Numbered from the stretch's first letter, positions 16,870 through 26,338 are shown. The stretch: DNA of 64,000 bases from Christiangramia oceanisediminis (GCF_022570735.2 NZ_JANCNS010000002.1:434001-498000); one strand, 5' to 3'. A program made the numbers and translations. Notes: a model not told the origin generated them from the letters alone.

Positions 16870-17583
16870 TTAGTTCATAGGCACCTCAATTAACAGTACC
16901 TTTGAAGGGTTTTTAATATCCAGAGTGATCTCATTGGTTTCCCATATTCCTATCGCATCCCTTTTTTGAAGGAGTTTTCCACCAACTTCGGCTTCACCTT
17001 CAATCAGGAAAACATACACTCCGTGTTTTATGTCATGTAATTGATAATCAATTTTTTTGCCAGAATCGAATTCCCCCAGGTGAAGGTAGGCCTTTTGGTT
17101 GATCCATAAGGCATCTTTGTTCTGATTTGACCTAGGAGAAACAACATTGATCAATTCGTCCTTTTTGATGAGTTCTGAAAAGTCTTTTTGATCATACCGG
17201 GGTTCCAGTCCGTTTTGTTCAGGAAAGATCCATATCTGAAGCATATTCAATTCTTCTTTAGCAGTATTGAATTCGCTATGTTCAACACCTGTACCAGCGC
17301 TCATCACCTGAACTTCACCGGCCTTGATCACTGCTGTATGGTCCATAGAATCTTTGTGGCGAAGCTGCCCCTTTAGTGGAATAGTTATGATTTCCATATT
17401 TTCATGAGGATGAGTTCCAAAACCCATTCCACCCGTTACATAGTCATCATTTAATACTCTTAATTTGCCGAATTGTATTTTGTTAGGATCGAAAAAATTG
17501 GCAAAACTGAAGGAATAACTAGCATTTAACCAGCCGAAATTTGCCTTTCCCCGCGTATTTGCAGGATGAAATATTTTCTCCAT
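16870..17583 (-). CDS. Pirin family protein (YhhW-like)
   Basis: 237 residues, a bicupin. The N-terminal cupin carries the metal ligands in GTHPHENMEIIT (H58, H60 region) and VEHSEFN (His about 101) with a downstream Glu, as in YhhW, which has quercetin 2,3-dioxygenase activity in vitro. The physiological role is unclear and redox-linked functions have been proposed. It is followed by the GNAT-like gene and diverges from an alpha/beta hydrolase. Confidence 0.88.
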   Translation of the reverse strand: MEKIFHPANTRGKANFGWLNASYSFSFANFFDPNKIQFGKLRVLNDDYVTGGMGFGTHPHENMEIITIPLKGQLRHKDSMDHTAVIKAGEVQVMSAGTGVEHSEFNTAKEELNMLQIWIFPEQNGLEPRYDQKDFSELIKKDELINVVSPRSNQNKDALWINQKAYLHLGEFDSGKKIDYQLHDIKHGVYVFLIEGEAEVGGKLLQKRDAIGIWETNEITLDIKNPSKVLLIEVPMN

Positions 17584-17683
17584 TTTTTGTTCCTGGTAAA
17601 TTTGAAAGACGAGTTTTAAGCATTAATTTTGACTGTTAAATTTACGATTTAATGCCAGTAAATCTTGTTATATACATGTTAAA

Positions 17684-18391
17684 ATGAAACAGAACGAAAA
17701 GCCTATACATGTATATTTCATGCCGGGGATGGCAACCGATTCGGCTATTTTTGAAAAGATAAGCCTTCCAAAGAATACCTTTGAAGTTCATATGCTCCAA
17801 TGGCTGATCCCGGAAAAGAACGAAAGTTTGAAGCATTATACCGGGCGGATCGCAAAAATGATTCATCATGATAATCCTGTTCTTATAGGCGTGTCATTTG
17901 GCGGGGTTATTGTGCAGGAATTAGCAAAGATGCTGAAGCTTAAGAGGCTTATCATCATTTCCAGTGTGAAATGTACCGATGAGCTTCCAACTCGAATGAA
18001 GTTCGCTTCGAAGACAGGTCTTTTCAGGTTGATACCTACCAGCCTGGCAGGGTATAAGGAATATTTCGAGAAAATTGCCGTTGGAGATTTTCTCAAGAAA
18101 AGAGCTAAACTATACAGGCAGTTTATTTCGATCACAGACAAGCGATATCTTGACTGGGCTATAAAGAATATGGTTAATTGGAAATGCGAAAAACCAGATG
18201 AAAAGATCATCCATATCCATGGGGATAAAGACGAGGTGTTCCCGATTAGACATATCAAGAATGCCATCGTTATTAAAGGTGGTACTCATGTTATGATCAT
18301 TAACCGGTATAAATGGTTTAACGAACATCTTCCGGAACTGATACTTTCGGGAAAGTTGAAAATAAAAAAGAAACAGGAACATATTAATTAA
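17684..18391 (+). CDS. Alpha/beta hydrolase
   Basis: 235 residues. The nucleophile elbow is GVSFGG with Ser71; the likely acid is Asp183 in HGDKDEVFP and the catalytic His is His202 in GGTHVMI, a complete triad. There is no signal peptide, so it is cytosolic. The C-terminus is very basic (KLKIKKKQ). Substrate unknown. The stop codon is immediately followed by the ATG of the lytic transglycosylase, so the two are translationally coupled. Confidence 0.82.
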   Translation: MKQNEKPIHVYFMPGMATDSAIFEKISLPKNTFEVHMLQWLIPEKNESLKHYTGRIAKMIHHDNPVLIGVSFGGVIVQELAKMLKLKRLIIISSVKCTDELPTRMKFASKTGLFRLIPTSLAGYKEYFEKIAVGDFLKKRAKLYRQFISITDKRYLDWAIKNMVNWKCEKPDEKIIHIHGDKDEVFPIRHIKNAIVIKGGTHVMIINRYKWFNEHLPELILSGKLKIKKKQEHIN

Positions 18392-19363
18392 ATGATGATG
18401 AAAATCTTGAAAAATGCGCTTTTGGCGATAGGACTTATTGTGGTATGTGGAGTAAGCATCAATGCGGTACAAAGAGATGCCGATTCTGAAGAATCCCGGG
18501 AAGTGACAAATAATGAAGCCCGGGAAAGAGATGATAAAAGTGTTGCTGAATCCTACCGCATCAAGGCATTGCCGATTCCCAAGGAAATGGAATTTGCCGG
18601 TGAAGCTGTTCCACTGGAAGATCCCGATGTTTATGAACGAATGGACAGGGAGCTGCTAGTAAATACCTATTGGCAGTCCAATGCTCTTTTACTTATGAAA
18701 AGAGCCAACAAGTATTTTCCAATTATTGAACCTGTTCTGGAAGAGGAGGGGATACCAGAAGATTTTAAATACCTGGCGGTGATAGAAAGCGGATTGACCC
18801 AGGCAATATCTCCGGCAAGGGCGATAGGGTTCTGGCAGATCATGGAAGCTACCGGGAAAGAATACGGGTTGGAGATCAATGATAATGTAGATGAACGCTA
18901 CCATATTGAAAAATCTACCAGGGTTGCGGCAGATTATTTGAAAAAAGCGAAACAACGGTTTGGTTCTTGGACCCTGGCTGCAGCTTCATATAATGCCGGT
19001 CAGTATGGGATTGATAAGCAGTTGGAGAGACAAAAAGTTAATGATTATTACGATTTGCTGTTAGGTGAGGAGACCGGACGATATGTATTTAGGATACTTG
19101 CGGTGAAGGAGATCATGAATAACCCTGATAAGTATGGTTTCAATTTCGAGGAAACCGATCTTTACGGGCATATCCCCACCAATAAAGTAAAGGTAGATAC
19201 GGTCGTTAAGGATTTTCCTGATTTCGCGAAGAAATTTGGTATCAATTATAAAGTGCTGAAAGTACATAACCCGTGGTTAAGAGACGACCATCTTAAGAAT
19301 GCCTCTAGAAAGACGTATTATATCGATATTCCCGCCGAAGGATATTATCCGGAAAGCAGATAA
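18392..19363 (+). CDS. SLT-type lytic transglycosylase
   Basis: 323 residues. The gene begins with three consecutive ATG codons, and any could be used. A signal anchor (about 4-26) precedes a charged linker. The goose-lysozyme-like SLT domain spans about 120-250 with the catalytic Glu132 in VIESGL, the AIGFWQIM motif and SYNAG (199-203). It cleaves peptidoglycan glycan strands by forming 1,6-anhydro ends. There is no LysM repeat; the short C-terminal extension (YKVLKVHNPWLRDDHL) resembles MltD family members. It lies directly after the hydrolase gene. Confidence 0.88.
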   Translation: MMMKILKNALLAIGLIVVCGVSINAVQRDADSEESREVTNNEARERDDKSVAESYRIKALPIPKEMEFAGEAVPLEDPDVYERMDRELLVNTYWQSNALLLMKRANKYFPIIEPVLEEEGIPEDFKYLAVIESGLTQAISPARAIGFWQIMEATGKEYGLEINDNVDERYHIEKSTRVAADYLKKAKQRFGSWTLAAASYNAGQYGIDKQLERQKVNDYYDLLLGEETGRYVFRILAVKEIMNNPDKYGFNFEETDLYGHIPTNKVKVDTVVKDFPDFAKKFGINYKVLKVHNPWLRDDHLKNASRKTYYIDIPAEGYYPESR

Positions 19364-19372
19364 GAACTATTC

Positions 19373-20077
19373 TTAATCGAGACTTACATTTTCTGCGTAA
19401 ACTTCTTCGAACTGCTGGTTGATCAGGTTTTTTGTGATCGATGTTTCAAGGGCGATGAAGTTTTCGCGGTAAGCGGTTTCGGCTGAAGTTTGTAGCGAAG
19501 GAAAGACGCTTCGGCGTATATCCATGATCTTTTTATTACCCGAAAGCAGAAAACAGGTGGGCAATCCAAGGGAATGTTTCAATTGTTTTACCACGTAAGC
19601 TCCCTGGTTTTGGGTTTCATCTACATATACAACCGATATTTTTGAAGAGAACTGTTCCGAAAGTTCCTTTGCCTTTTCACGCTTATCCCAGAACAGGACA
19701 ACGAAATCTATTTGATTGCCGTATTGTGAGGCCAGTTCATTCAGGGCTGGAATTTCACCTTTGCCAGGGATACACCAGGATGCATAGGTAATAAGGAATA
19801 CTGGTTTTTTGAACTGGTAAAGCTGTACTTCTTTCTTCCTTAGGGTTTTGAATTTGAAGTTGTCCATATAAGAGCCTTCGAGCTTATTGGAAGTAAAAGA
19901 TTCGAACAACTGTTTCCCCTTTTCATAATCATTATGCTTATACGCCAGGTCAGCTTTTTTGTTATAATCTGAAAGATGTTCGAAGAGAGCCTCAGAGAAG
20001 TAGATCCTATCCTGCAAATTTTGCTGGGAAAAAACCATGGGGCCAATAAGAAGTAAAACTAATACTAGTTTTTTCAT
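19373..20077 (-). CDS. Secreted thioredoxin-fold protein with a single active-site cysteine
   Basis: 234 residues with a signal peptide (cut near FSQQ). The thioredoxin/TlpA-like core starts near residue 90 (KPVFLITYASWC). The active site reads W101-C102-I-P-G105, where the second Cys of WCxxC is Gly; the cis-Pro is Pro173 (GLPTC), followed by Cys175. With one redox cysteine it cannot act as a classical dithiol reductase; a monothiol or binding role is possible, or Cys175 may substitute. The N-terminal about 85 residues are helical and unrecognised. Convergent with the transglycosylase gene. Confidence 0.68.
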   Translation of the reverse strand: MKKLVLVLLLIGPMVFSQQNLQDRIYFSEALFEHLSDYNKKADLAYKHNDYEKGKQLFESFTSNKLEGSYMDNFKFKTLRKKEVQLYQFKKPVFLITYASWCIPGKGEIPALNELASQYGNQIDFVVLFWDKREKAKELSEQFSSKISVVYVDETQNQGAYVVKQLKHSLGLPTCFLLSGNKKIMDIRRSVFPSLQTSAETAYRENFIALETSITKNLINQQFEEVYAENVSLD

Positions 20078-20184
20078 GCAACGATTGTGGGGCTGTTACA
20101 AGGGTAAATGTAGTCCTCACTGATGTTGCACGAAAATATTTTCGTTAAACTGCCTGTATTTTAGTTAAAATGTAGAAAAGTTGA

Positions 20185-20700
20185 CTAGATCTTCTTCATC
20201 TGTTCCTTCATCATCCTGATCTGGTCTTTCATCATACCATGCTTGTCCAGCTTCTTGGCTTCATTCAGGAGGTTGGTAGCCTCTCTTTTTCGGCGTTTGG
20301 TCATGGCGATCCCTGCCAGGTTCAATTTGGCCATCGCAAGATCGTGATCCATGGAAAGGCCTAATTTAATCGCTCTTTTAAAGAATTTTTCAGCCTGGGT
20401 AATATTGGACTGCGAAACCATAAGTCCGTGAAGATACCAGTAATAGCCCTGTTGTTTTTTAGTAAGAGCTTTTTCAGGGTCATTGATTTTGCTCAACCAT
20501 TTGTTGGCTCCTTCAAAATCCTGCTTTCTAAGACGCAGAAAAGCCAACAGGATCATTTCGTTTTTGAAATAAAGGAAGATAAAAATAGTTGAAAGAAGGA
20601 TCAAAAAGATCCCATTCCCTATGTTTCCTTCTACGAATTGCCAGATAGAAGCAGCAATGATTAATCCGGCTATGACTAGTTTGATATTCTTATTGAACAT
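20185..20700 (-). CDS. DUF2892-like membrane protein with TPR-like tail
   Basis: 171 residues. Two close hydrophobic segments at about 7-20 and 28-46 (YgaP-like DUF2892 hairpin), followed by a cytosolic helical region from about 50 with TPR-like repeats (YYWYLHGLMVSQSNITQAEKFF, then LAMAKLNLAGIAMTKRRKREA). It is probably an inner-membrane scaffold. It is divergent from rpmH across a 151-bp region. Function unknown. Confidence 0.65.
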   Translation of the reverse strand: MFNKNIKLVIAGLIIAASIWQFVEGNIGNGIFLILLSTIFIFLYFKNEMILLAFLRLRKQDFEGANKWLSKINDPEKALTKKQQGYYWYLHGLMVSQSNITQAEKFFKRAIKLGLSMDHDLAMAKLNLAGIAMTKRRKREATNLLNEAKKLDKHGMMKDQIRMMKEQMKKI

Positions 20701-20764
20701 TATAGTTTTGGTTTTGCAGGCGGCAAAGGTAATAAAAACAAATAAAAATTATTTTAATTTAGTA

Positions 20765-20795
20765 TTTGCAGTACTTAAAAAGCTTTGTATATTTG
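20765..20795 (+). promoter_or_regulatory. rpmH promoter
   Basis: TTTG (20765-20768), 19 nt, TATATTTG (20788-20795). Same spacing as the rpmE2 and rpsF promoters. Confidence 0.72.
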
Positions 20796-20851
20796 CACGC
20801 AGTTTTAAAGACAGCCAAAAACGAATTTTTAGAAGATAAAAGATACTCACA

Positions 20852-21010
20852 ATGAAAAGAACGTTTCAACCATCTAAAAGGAAAAGGAAAAATAAGCACG
20901 GTTTCAGGGAGCGTATGGCCAGTGCAAACGGAAGAAAGGTCCTTGCAAGGAGAAGGGCTAAAGGTAGAAAGAAATTATCTGTATCTTCTGAAAACAGACA
21001 TAAACACTAA
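20852..21010 (+). CDS. rpmH: 50S ribosomal protein L34
   Basis: 52 residues, [20 protein letters not shown] onward, ending [10 protein letters not shown]. This is the invariant L34 pattern (MKRT[FY]QPSxxKRxxxHGFRxRM...GRxVLxxRRxKGRxxL). Very basic and short. Monocistronic, between a consensus promoter and an intrinsic terminator. The usual bacterial neighbour rnpA is not adjacent. Confidence 0.97.
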
Positions 21011-21035
21011 TGATTCACGGTGTTCGAAATAATTA

Positions 21036-21066
21036 AGGTGTTACTTTTTGAGTAACGCCTTTTTTT
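21036..21066 (+). terminator. rpmH terminator
   Basis: GGTGTTACT - ttttg - AGTAACGCC followed by T7; one wobble pair. Confidence 0.85.
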
Positions 21067-21126
21067 ATACCCAGGCGCTTCTTAATTTTAGCAAATCACA
21101 ACTATACGGAAACACAACATTTTATC

Positions 21127-23979
21127 ATGCCAAAGAACAAAGACATCAAGTGCGTTTTAATTATAGGATCTGGACCAATCATTATAGGACAGGCCTGTGA
21201 ATTTGATTATTCAGGAACCCAGTCGTTAAGATCACTGAAAGAAGAAGGGATAAAAACCATTCTTATAAATTCCAATCCGGCAACCATCATGACCGATCCG
21301 GCGATGGCCGATCATGTTTATTTGAAGCCACTTACTACAAAATCAATCGTTGAGATCCTGAAGGCGCATCCAGAGATCGATGCAGTTCTGCCAACTATGG
21401 GAGGACAAACCGCGTTGAACCTTGCGATCGAGGCAGATGAAAAGGGTATCTGGAACGATTTTAATGTTCGTCTTATTGGTGTGGATATCGATGCCATCAA
21501 TATTTGTGAAGACAGGGAACAGTTCAAACAATTAATGGGAAGGATCGGGATTCCTGTTGCTCCTGCTAAAACCGTTACTTCCTATCTTCAGGGAAAAGAG
21601 GTGGCACAGGAATTTGGTTACCCGCTAGTAATCAGGGCTTCCTTCACTCTTGGTGGTGGTGGAGCAGGTTTTGTACATAGGGCCGAAGATTTTGACGAAA
21701 TGCTAACCTATGGTCTTGAAACTTCACCAATTCACGAGGTGCTTATAGATAAGGCGCTTCTGGGCTGGAAGGAGTATGAGGTAGAATTATTGCGGGACAA
21801 GAATGATAATGTTGTGATCATCTGTACCGTTGAGAATATGGATCCCATGGGGATACATACCGGAGATTCCATTACCGTAGCTCCGGCGATGACCTTAAGT
21901 GATAAGACCTTCCAGCGAATGAGAGATATGGCGATCAAAATGATGCGCAATATTGGTGACTTTGCAGGTGGATGCAACGTACAATTCGCTGTAAGTCCGG
22001 ATGAGAAGGAAGATATCTACGCTATTGAGATCAATCCTCGTGTTTCCAGGTCTTCTGCTTTGGCTTCAAAAGCTACCGGATATCCAATCGCCAAAATAGC
22101 GACAAAGCTGGCTTTGGGATACCATCTTGATGAGCTTGAAAACCAGATCACGAAATCTACTTCAGCTCTTTTTGAGCCGTCACTGGATTACGTGATCGTG
22201 AAAATACCACGATGGAATTTCGACAAATTTGAAGGAGCAGATCGTACGTTGGGTCTTCAAATGAAATCTGTAGGAGAGGTGATGGGGATTGGAAGATCTT
22301 TCCAGGAAGCCCTTCATAAGGCAACTCAATCCCTTGAAATAAAAAGAAATGGTCTTGGTGCCGATGGAAAAGGTTATACCGATTATGACCAGATCATCGA
22401 TAAACTGACCAATCCTAGCTGGGACAGGGTATTCGTGATCTACGATGCGATCCAGATGGGAATACCACTGAGCAGGATCCACGAGATCACTAAAATCGAT
22501 ATGTGGTTCCTGAAGCAGTATGAAGAACTTCATGCACTGGAAACCGAAATTTCTACTTACGACATCAATACGCTTCCAAAAGAATTACTCCTGGAGGCCA
22601 AACAAAAAGGATTCGCCGACAGGCAGATCGCACATATGCTTGATTGCTGGGAAAGCGAAGTATATAAGAAAAGAGAAGAGCTTGGTGTAAAAAGGGTGTA
22701 CAAACTGGTAGATACCTGTGCGGCCGAGTTTAAGGCTGAAACCCCGTATTATTATTCAACTTTTGAAGAGGAGATAAGAACCAGGGACGGAGAGATCACC
22801 ATCGCTAATGAAAGCAAGGTTTCTGATAAAAAGAAAATTGTAGTTCTTGGATCTGGTCCAAACAGGATCGGGCAGGGGATCGAATTCGACTACAGCTGTG
22901 TACACGGGGTTCTGGCTGCTGCTGAATGTGGTTACGAGACCGTAATGATCAACTGTAACCCTGAAACTGTTTCAACCGATTTTGATACAGCCGATAAACT
23001 TTATTTTGAACCGGTATTCTGGGAACATATTTATGACATCATCAGGCATGAAAATCCTGATGGGGTGATCGTTCAGCTTGGTGGGCAAACCGCTCTTAAA
23101 CTGGCTGAAAAGCTGGACAGGTATGGTATCAAGATCATGGGAACCAGTTTTGAGGCTCTTGATCTTGCCGAAGACCGTGGAAGTTTCTCCACGCTGCTGC
23201 AGAAGAATGATATTCCGTATCCTGAATTCGGAACTGCAGAAACTGCGGAAGAGGCACTTGCCCTTGCAGATGAGCTTAATTTCCCTATCCTTGTACGACC
23301 TTCTTACGTACTTGGTGGGCAGGGAATGAAGATCGTGATCAATAAGGATGAACTGGAAGAGCATGTGGTAGACCTGCTTCGAAAGATCCCTAACAATAAA
23401 CTGTTATTAGACCATTACCTTGATGGAGCGATAGAAGCAGAGGCCGATGCCATCTGTGACGGGGAGGATGTCTACATCATCGGAATTATGGAGCATATCG
23501 AGCCTTGTGGAATCCACTCAGGAGACTCCAACGCACTGCTACCTCCTTTCAACCTGGGAGACCTGGTGATGCAACAGATTAAGGATCACACCAGGAAGAT
23601 CGCGCTGGCACTGAATACGGTAGGTCTTATCAATATCCAGTTCGCAATAAAGGATGACAAGGTATATATTATCGAAGCCAACCCAAGGGCTTCCAGAACA
23701 GTGCCGTTCATCGCCAAGGCCTATAAAGAGCCGTACGTGAATTATGCGACTAAGGTGATGCTGGGTGAAAAGAAGATCAAGGATTTCAAATTCAACCCTC
23801 AACTGGAAGGCTACGCGATCAAGCAACCGGTGTTCTCTTTCAATAAGTTCCAGAAGGTGAACAAGCAGCTTGGGCCTGAAATGAAGAGTACCGGTGAAAG
23901 CATTCTGTTCATTGATAGCTTAAAGGATGATGAGTTTTACGATCTGTATTCCAGAAGGAAAATGTACCTGAGCAAGTAG
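21127..23979 (+). CDS. carB: Carbamoyl-phosphate synthase large subunit, lacking the C-terminal allosteric domain
   Basis: 950 residues. It makes carbamoyl phosphate from ammonia (delivered by CarA), bicarbonate and two ATP for pyrimidine and arginine synthesis. The two homologous halves each begin with a GSGPxxIGQ motif (LIIGSGPIIIGQ near 12; VLGSGPNRIGQG near 574) and contain an ATP-grasp domain. The E. coli enzyme is 1,073 residues and ends with an MGS-like regulatory domain. Here the chain stops just after PEMKSTGESI, where that domain would begin, so binding of UMP, IMP or ornithine by that domain is absent. carA is not in this window. Confidence 0.95.
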   Translation: MPKNKDIKCVLIIGSGPIIIGQACEFDYSGTQSLRSLKEEGIKTILINSNPATIMTDPAMADHVYLKPLTTKSIVEILKAHPEIDAVLPTMGGQTALNLAIEADEKGIWNDFNVRLIGVDIDAINICEDREQFKQLMGRIGIPVAPAKTVTSYLQGKEVAQEFGYPLVIRASFTLGGGGAGFVHRAEDFDEMLTYGLETSPIHEVLIDKALLGWKEYEVELLRDKNDNVVIICTVENMDPMGIHTGDSITVAPAMTLSDKTFQRMRDMAIKMMRNIGDFAGGCNVQFAVSPDEKEDIYAIEINPRVSRSSALASKATGYPIAKIATKLALGYHLDELENQITKSTSALFEPSLDYVIVKIPRWNFDKFEGADRTLGLQMKSVGEVMGIGRSFQEALHKATQSLEIKRNGLGADGKGYTDYDQIIDKLTNPSWDRVFVIYDAIQMGIPLSRIHEITKIDMWFLKQYEELHALETEISTYDINTLPKELLLEAKQKGFADRQIAHMLDCWESEVYKKREELGVKRVYKLVDTCAAEFKAETPYYYSTFEEEIRTRDGEITIANESKVSDKKKIVVLGSGPNRIGQGIEFDYSCVHGVLAAAECGYETVMINCNPETVSTDFDTADKLYFEPVFWEHIYDIIRHENPDGVIVQLGGQTALKLAEKLDRYGIKIMGTSFEALDLAEDRGSFSTLLQKNDIPYPEFGTAETAEEALALADELNFPILVRPSYVLGGQGMKIVINKDELEEHVVDLLRKIPNNKLLLDHYLDGAIEAEADAICDGEDVYIIGIMEHIEPCGIHSGDSNALLPPFNLGDLVMQQIKDHTRKIALALNTVGLINIQFAIKDDKVYIIEANPRASRTVPFIAKAYKEPYVNYATKVMLGEKKIKDFKFNPQLEGYAIKQPVFSFNKFQKVNKQLGPEMKSTGESILFIDSLKDDEFYDLYSRRKMYLSK

Positions 23980-24004
23980 AACGAACATTAAAATAAACCT
24001 AAAG

Positions 24005-24058
24005 TCATCCTGAGTAAGAATCGAAATTTCTAATTTTCTGCTCAGGATGATTTTTTTT
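24005..24058 (+). terminator. carB terminator
   Basis: TCATCCTGAG and CTCAGGATGA form a 10-bp stem around a 26-nt loop, followed by T8. Confidence 0.75.
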
Positions 24059-24066
24059 ATTGCTGT

Positions 24067-24459
24067 ATGAAAGAAACGGTATTGATTTTTGGCGGTTTGT
24101 TCGGAACACTGGCTATAGTTCTGGGTGCTTTTGGGGCTCATGCTTTAAGGCGGTCTTTTAATGATGACCAGCTAAGAAGCTACGAGGTAGGCGTGAGATA
24201 CCAGATTTATCATTCCATCATGCTGATAATTTCCGGGATCGTATTTCCATTTATTGAAATAGGGGAGATCATTACCGCCTGGTGTTTTATAATTGGCACT
24301 ATGCTGTTTTCATTCAGTATCTACGGATTAACCTTTAGTGATTCAAGGGGCAAAAAAATTAAAATTCTCGGTCCGGTTACTCCCATTGGTGGATTATTCC
24401 TGATCGCAGGCTGGATTCTCTTTACCTACAATATTGTAGAGATCGCTTTATATCTCTAA
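24067..24459 (+). CDS. DUF423 family membrane protein
   Basis: 130 residues with four hydrophobic helices. The signature GALxGxxxVxxGAFGAHAL is present (GTLAIVLGAFGAHALRRSF at about 14-32), with SYEVGVRYQIYHSIML. Function of the family is unknown. Tail-to-tail overlap of 4 bp with the symporter gene. Confidence 0.88.
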   Translation: MKETVLIFGGLFGTLAIVLGAFGAHALRRSFNDDQLRSYEVGVRYQIYHSIMLIISGIVFPFIEIGEIITAWCFIIGTMLFSFSIYGLTFSDSRGKKIKILGPVTPIGGLFLIAGWILFTYNIVEIALYL

Positions 24460-25424
24460 GAGCTGAAGTCTGCTGGCTGAATGGCTCTTTTTCTATATTT
24501 TTCAGCATACCAGGCTACCAGGATCAATTGCGCCGAATGGTAGAGCATGATGGGCAGAAGGATCAAACCTGAATTCGCTGAGCTTCCAAAGATCACCCTA
24601 ACCATAACCGAACCGTGTACCAGAGATTTCTTGGTTCCGCAAAACTGGGCCGTAATTTTGTCTTCGGTATTAAGGCCTATAAAATTGCTAACTGCTGCAA
24701 GGCCGTAAAAGACCACGAAAAATAAAACCAGTACAATAACTGCCATTTTGAGTAGTTCTTCGGCCTGTATACTTCTTAATAGGTCTGAGCTAAAGCTATT
24801 GCTGAAACTATAGTAAATGATCAGGATAATGGTTGTTTTATCAAAAAGGCTCAGCTGTTTGCCATATTTTCTGGCCCAGTTTCCAAAAAACCTTTGAAGG
24901 AATAAGCCTATAGCCAGCGGGACGATGATCTGCAGGCATAATTTCTGAAGCACGTTCAGAAAGTCGAAATCGGCAGTTTTTTCAAGTATAAATCCAATCC
25001 AGAGGGGTGTTGCGATAATTCCAATTAAACCCGAAAGGCTCGCATTGAAAATGGCGGCTGGCAGATTCCCCTTGGCCAGGGCAACCATCACTACCGAAGA
25101 TGATACGGTAGAAGGCAAAGTGCCGAGAAAGAACAAAGCGATCCAGAGTTCAGATGCCAGGCCTTCATCAAATAAGGGTAGACAAGCCAGGCAAAGGAGC
25201 GGAAAAACTATAAAAGTGGTCAAATGAATGATTATATGCACCCTGTAATTCAATAAACCGGCTTTAAATTCGGCAGGAGCGAGTTTAAGCCCGTAAAAGA
25301 AAAAGATCAGGCCTATACCAACATCAGTAATGGTCTTTAACGGAAGCAGGCTGGCTCCTTCGGGAAAAAAATAAGCGATGCCAATGGCGATGAAAATGGC
25401 AAATATGAAACCGTAAGACTTCAA
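24456..25424 (-). CDS. Bile acid:sodium symporter family transporter (YfeH-like)
   Basis: 322 residues with about ten hydrophobic spans. It contains the SBF-like core segment SVVMVALAKGNLPAAIFNASL and CGTKKSLVHGSVM, typical of the YfeH/SBF-like subgroup. It is a secondary transporter, probably Na+-coupled; the substrate is not predictable. Its ATG overlaps the stop of the thioesterase gene by 4 bp (ATGA), making it the last gene of a five-gene minus-strand operon starting at rmuC. Confidence 0.85.
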   Translation of the reverse strand: MKSYGFIFAIFIAIGIAYFFPEGASLLPLKTITDVGIGLIFFFYGLKLAPAEFKAGLLNYRVHIIIHLTTFIVFPLLCLACLPLFDEGLASELWIALFFLGTLPSTVSSSVVMVALAKGNLPAAIFNASLSGLIGIIATPLWIGFILEKTADFDFLNVLQKLCLQIIVPLAIGLFLQRFFGNWARKYGKQLSLFDKTTIILIIYYSFSNSFSSDLLRSIQAEELLKMAVIVLVLFFVVFYGLAAVSNFIGLNTEDKITAQFCGTKKSLVHGSVMVRVIFGSSANSGLILLPIMLYHSAQLILVAWYAEKYRKRAIQPADFSS

Positions 25425-25969
25425 TCCTTCTCTATTTTCACTTTATGTTCCTCGAGCAGATGCAGGTAGCGTTCTGAGGAAAAATCGGTTTCATGGAACT
25501 CCTGAACCCTTTTTTTCTTCATTTTGTTTCTTTTGATGCTCTTAGCGAAGCGTCTAATTTCATTATCATTCTGCAAAATAAGGCCGGGCACTTCAACAGA
25601 TTCTCCCTGGTTGTTTTTCGCGACCATAGTGAAATAGGAAGAATTGCAATGTTTGGTATCGCCGGTTTGAATATTTTCAGCTTCCACGCGAATCCCGATC
25701 ACCATAGAGCTTCGGCCTACATAATTAACAGAAGCCTTCATCGTCACCAATTCACCGATTTCGATAGGTCTTAAAAAATCAACCGTATCAACGCTGGCGG
25801 TCACGCAATAGGCACCCGAATGCTTGGAGGCGCAGGCAAATGCGATCTGGTCTAACAGGGAAAGTATATAGCCCCCATGGATCTTACCGTTAAAGTTAGA
25901 ATGGGAGGGAAGCATCAGTTCTGAGATCACCACCTGGCTGGCTTCTACTTTTTTATAATCTTTTTGCAT
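25421..25969 (-). CDS. Acyl-CoA thioesterase, hotdog fold (YciA/BACH-like)
   Basis: 182 residues. A single hotdog domain occupies about 10-125 with the conserved NFNGKIHGGYILSLLDQIAF segment (the N, H, G and D residues form the catalytic and CoA-binding site) and VTASVDTVDFLRPI. It hydrolyses acyl-CoA to fatty acid and CoA. The C-terminal about 45 residues are basic and helical. It lies 2 bp after a small membrane protein gene and overlaps the symporter gene. Confidence 0.87.
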   Translation of the reverse strand: MQKDYKKVEASQVVISELMLPSHSNFNGKIHGGYILSLLDQIAFACASKHSGAYCVTASVDTVDFLRPIEIGELVTMKASVNYVGRSSMVIGIRVEAENIQTGDTKHCNSSYFTMVAKNNQGESVEVPGLILQNDNEIRRFAKSIKRNKMKKKRVQEFHETDFSSERYLHLLEEHKVKIEKD

Positions 25970-25971
25970 GT

Positions 25972-26337
25972 CTAATTTCTAAAATGCGGACTTTCAGATT
26001 TTTCCACGGCCGTTATAAAATACTTGGTGTCCCCCCAGAAGAAGAACGTATCGTAGCGTTCAATATAGGTAAGCTTGACATAATTGCCTTCAAATTCCTG
26101 CAGCTTTTCTATTACTTCGTTTTCCTTATCCATCACTGAAAACTGGAAGATTTGCGCCCCGCTGATTCCCTGGCTAATCTCGCCTTCCCAGGTTTTGGAC
26201 ACCACGCCTTTTTTGCTGAATTTGATCAATTCACCGCTTCGGGTTCCTTCACTATACGGGATAAAGTAAATGAACGCGAAATAAACGAGGAACAGGATCA
26301 GAATTCCACCGAGGATATAGCCTAAAATTCTTTTCAT
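25972..26337 (-). CDS. Small membrane-anchored protein, unknown
   Basis: 121 residues from the ATG at 26337 (MKRILGYILGGILILFL). An upstream in-frame ATG at 26391 would overlap the serine hydrolase gene and adds a non-signal-like sequence. One N-terminal transmembrane helix (about 5-27) precedes a small beta-rich soluble domain (GISGAQIFQFSVMD, VKLTYIERYDTFFFWGDTKYFI). Homologues in this family of bacteria are sometimes labelled 6-phosphogluconate dehydrogenase; nothing in the sequence supports that. It sits inside the rmuC operon. Confidence 0.65.
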   Translation of the reverse strand: MKRILGYILGGILILFLVYFAFIYFIPYSEGTRSGELIKFSKKGVVSKTWEGEISQGISGAQIFQFSVMDKENEVIEKLQEFEGNYVKLTYIERYDTFFFWGDTKYFITAVEKSESPHFRN

Positions 26338-26338
26338 A

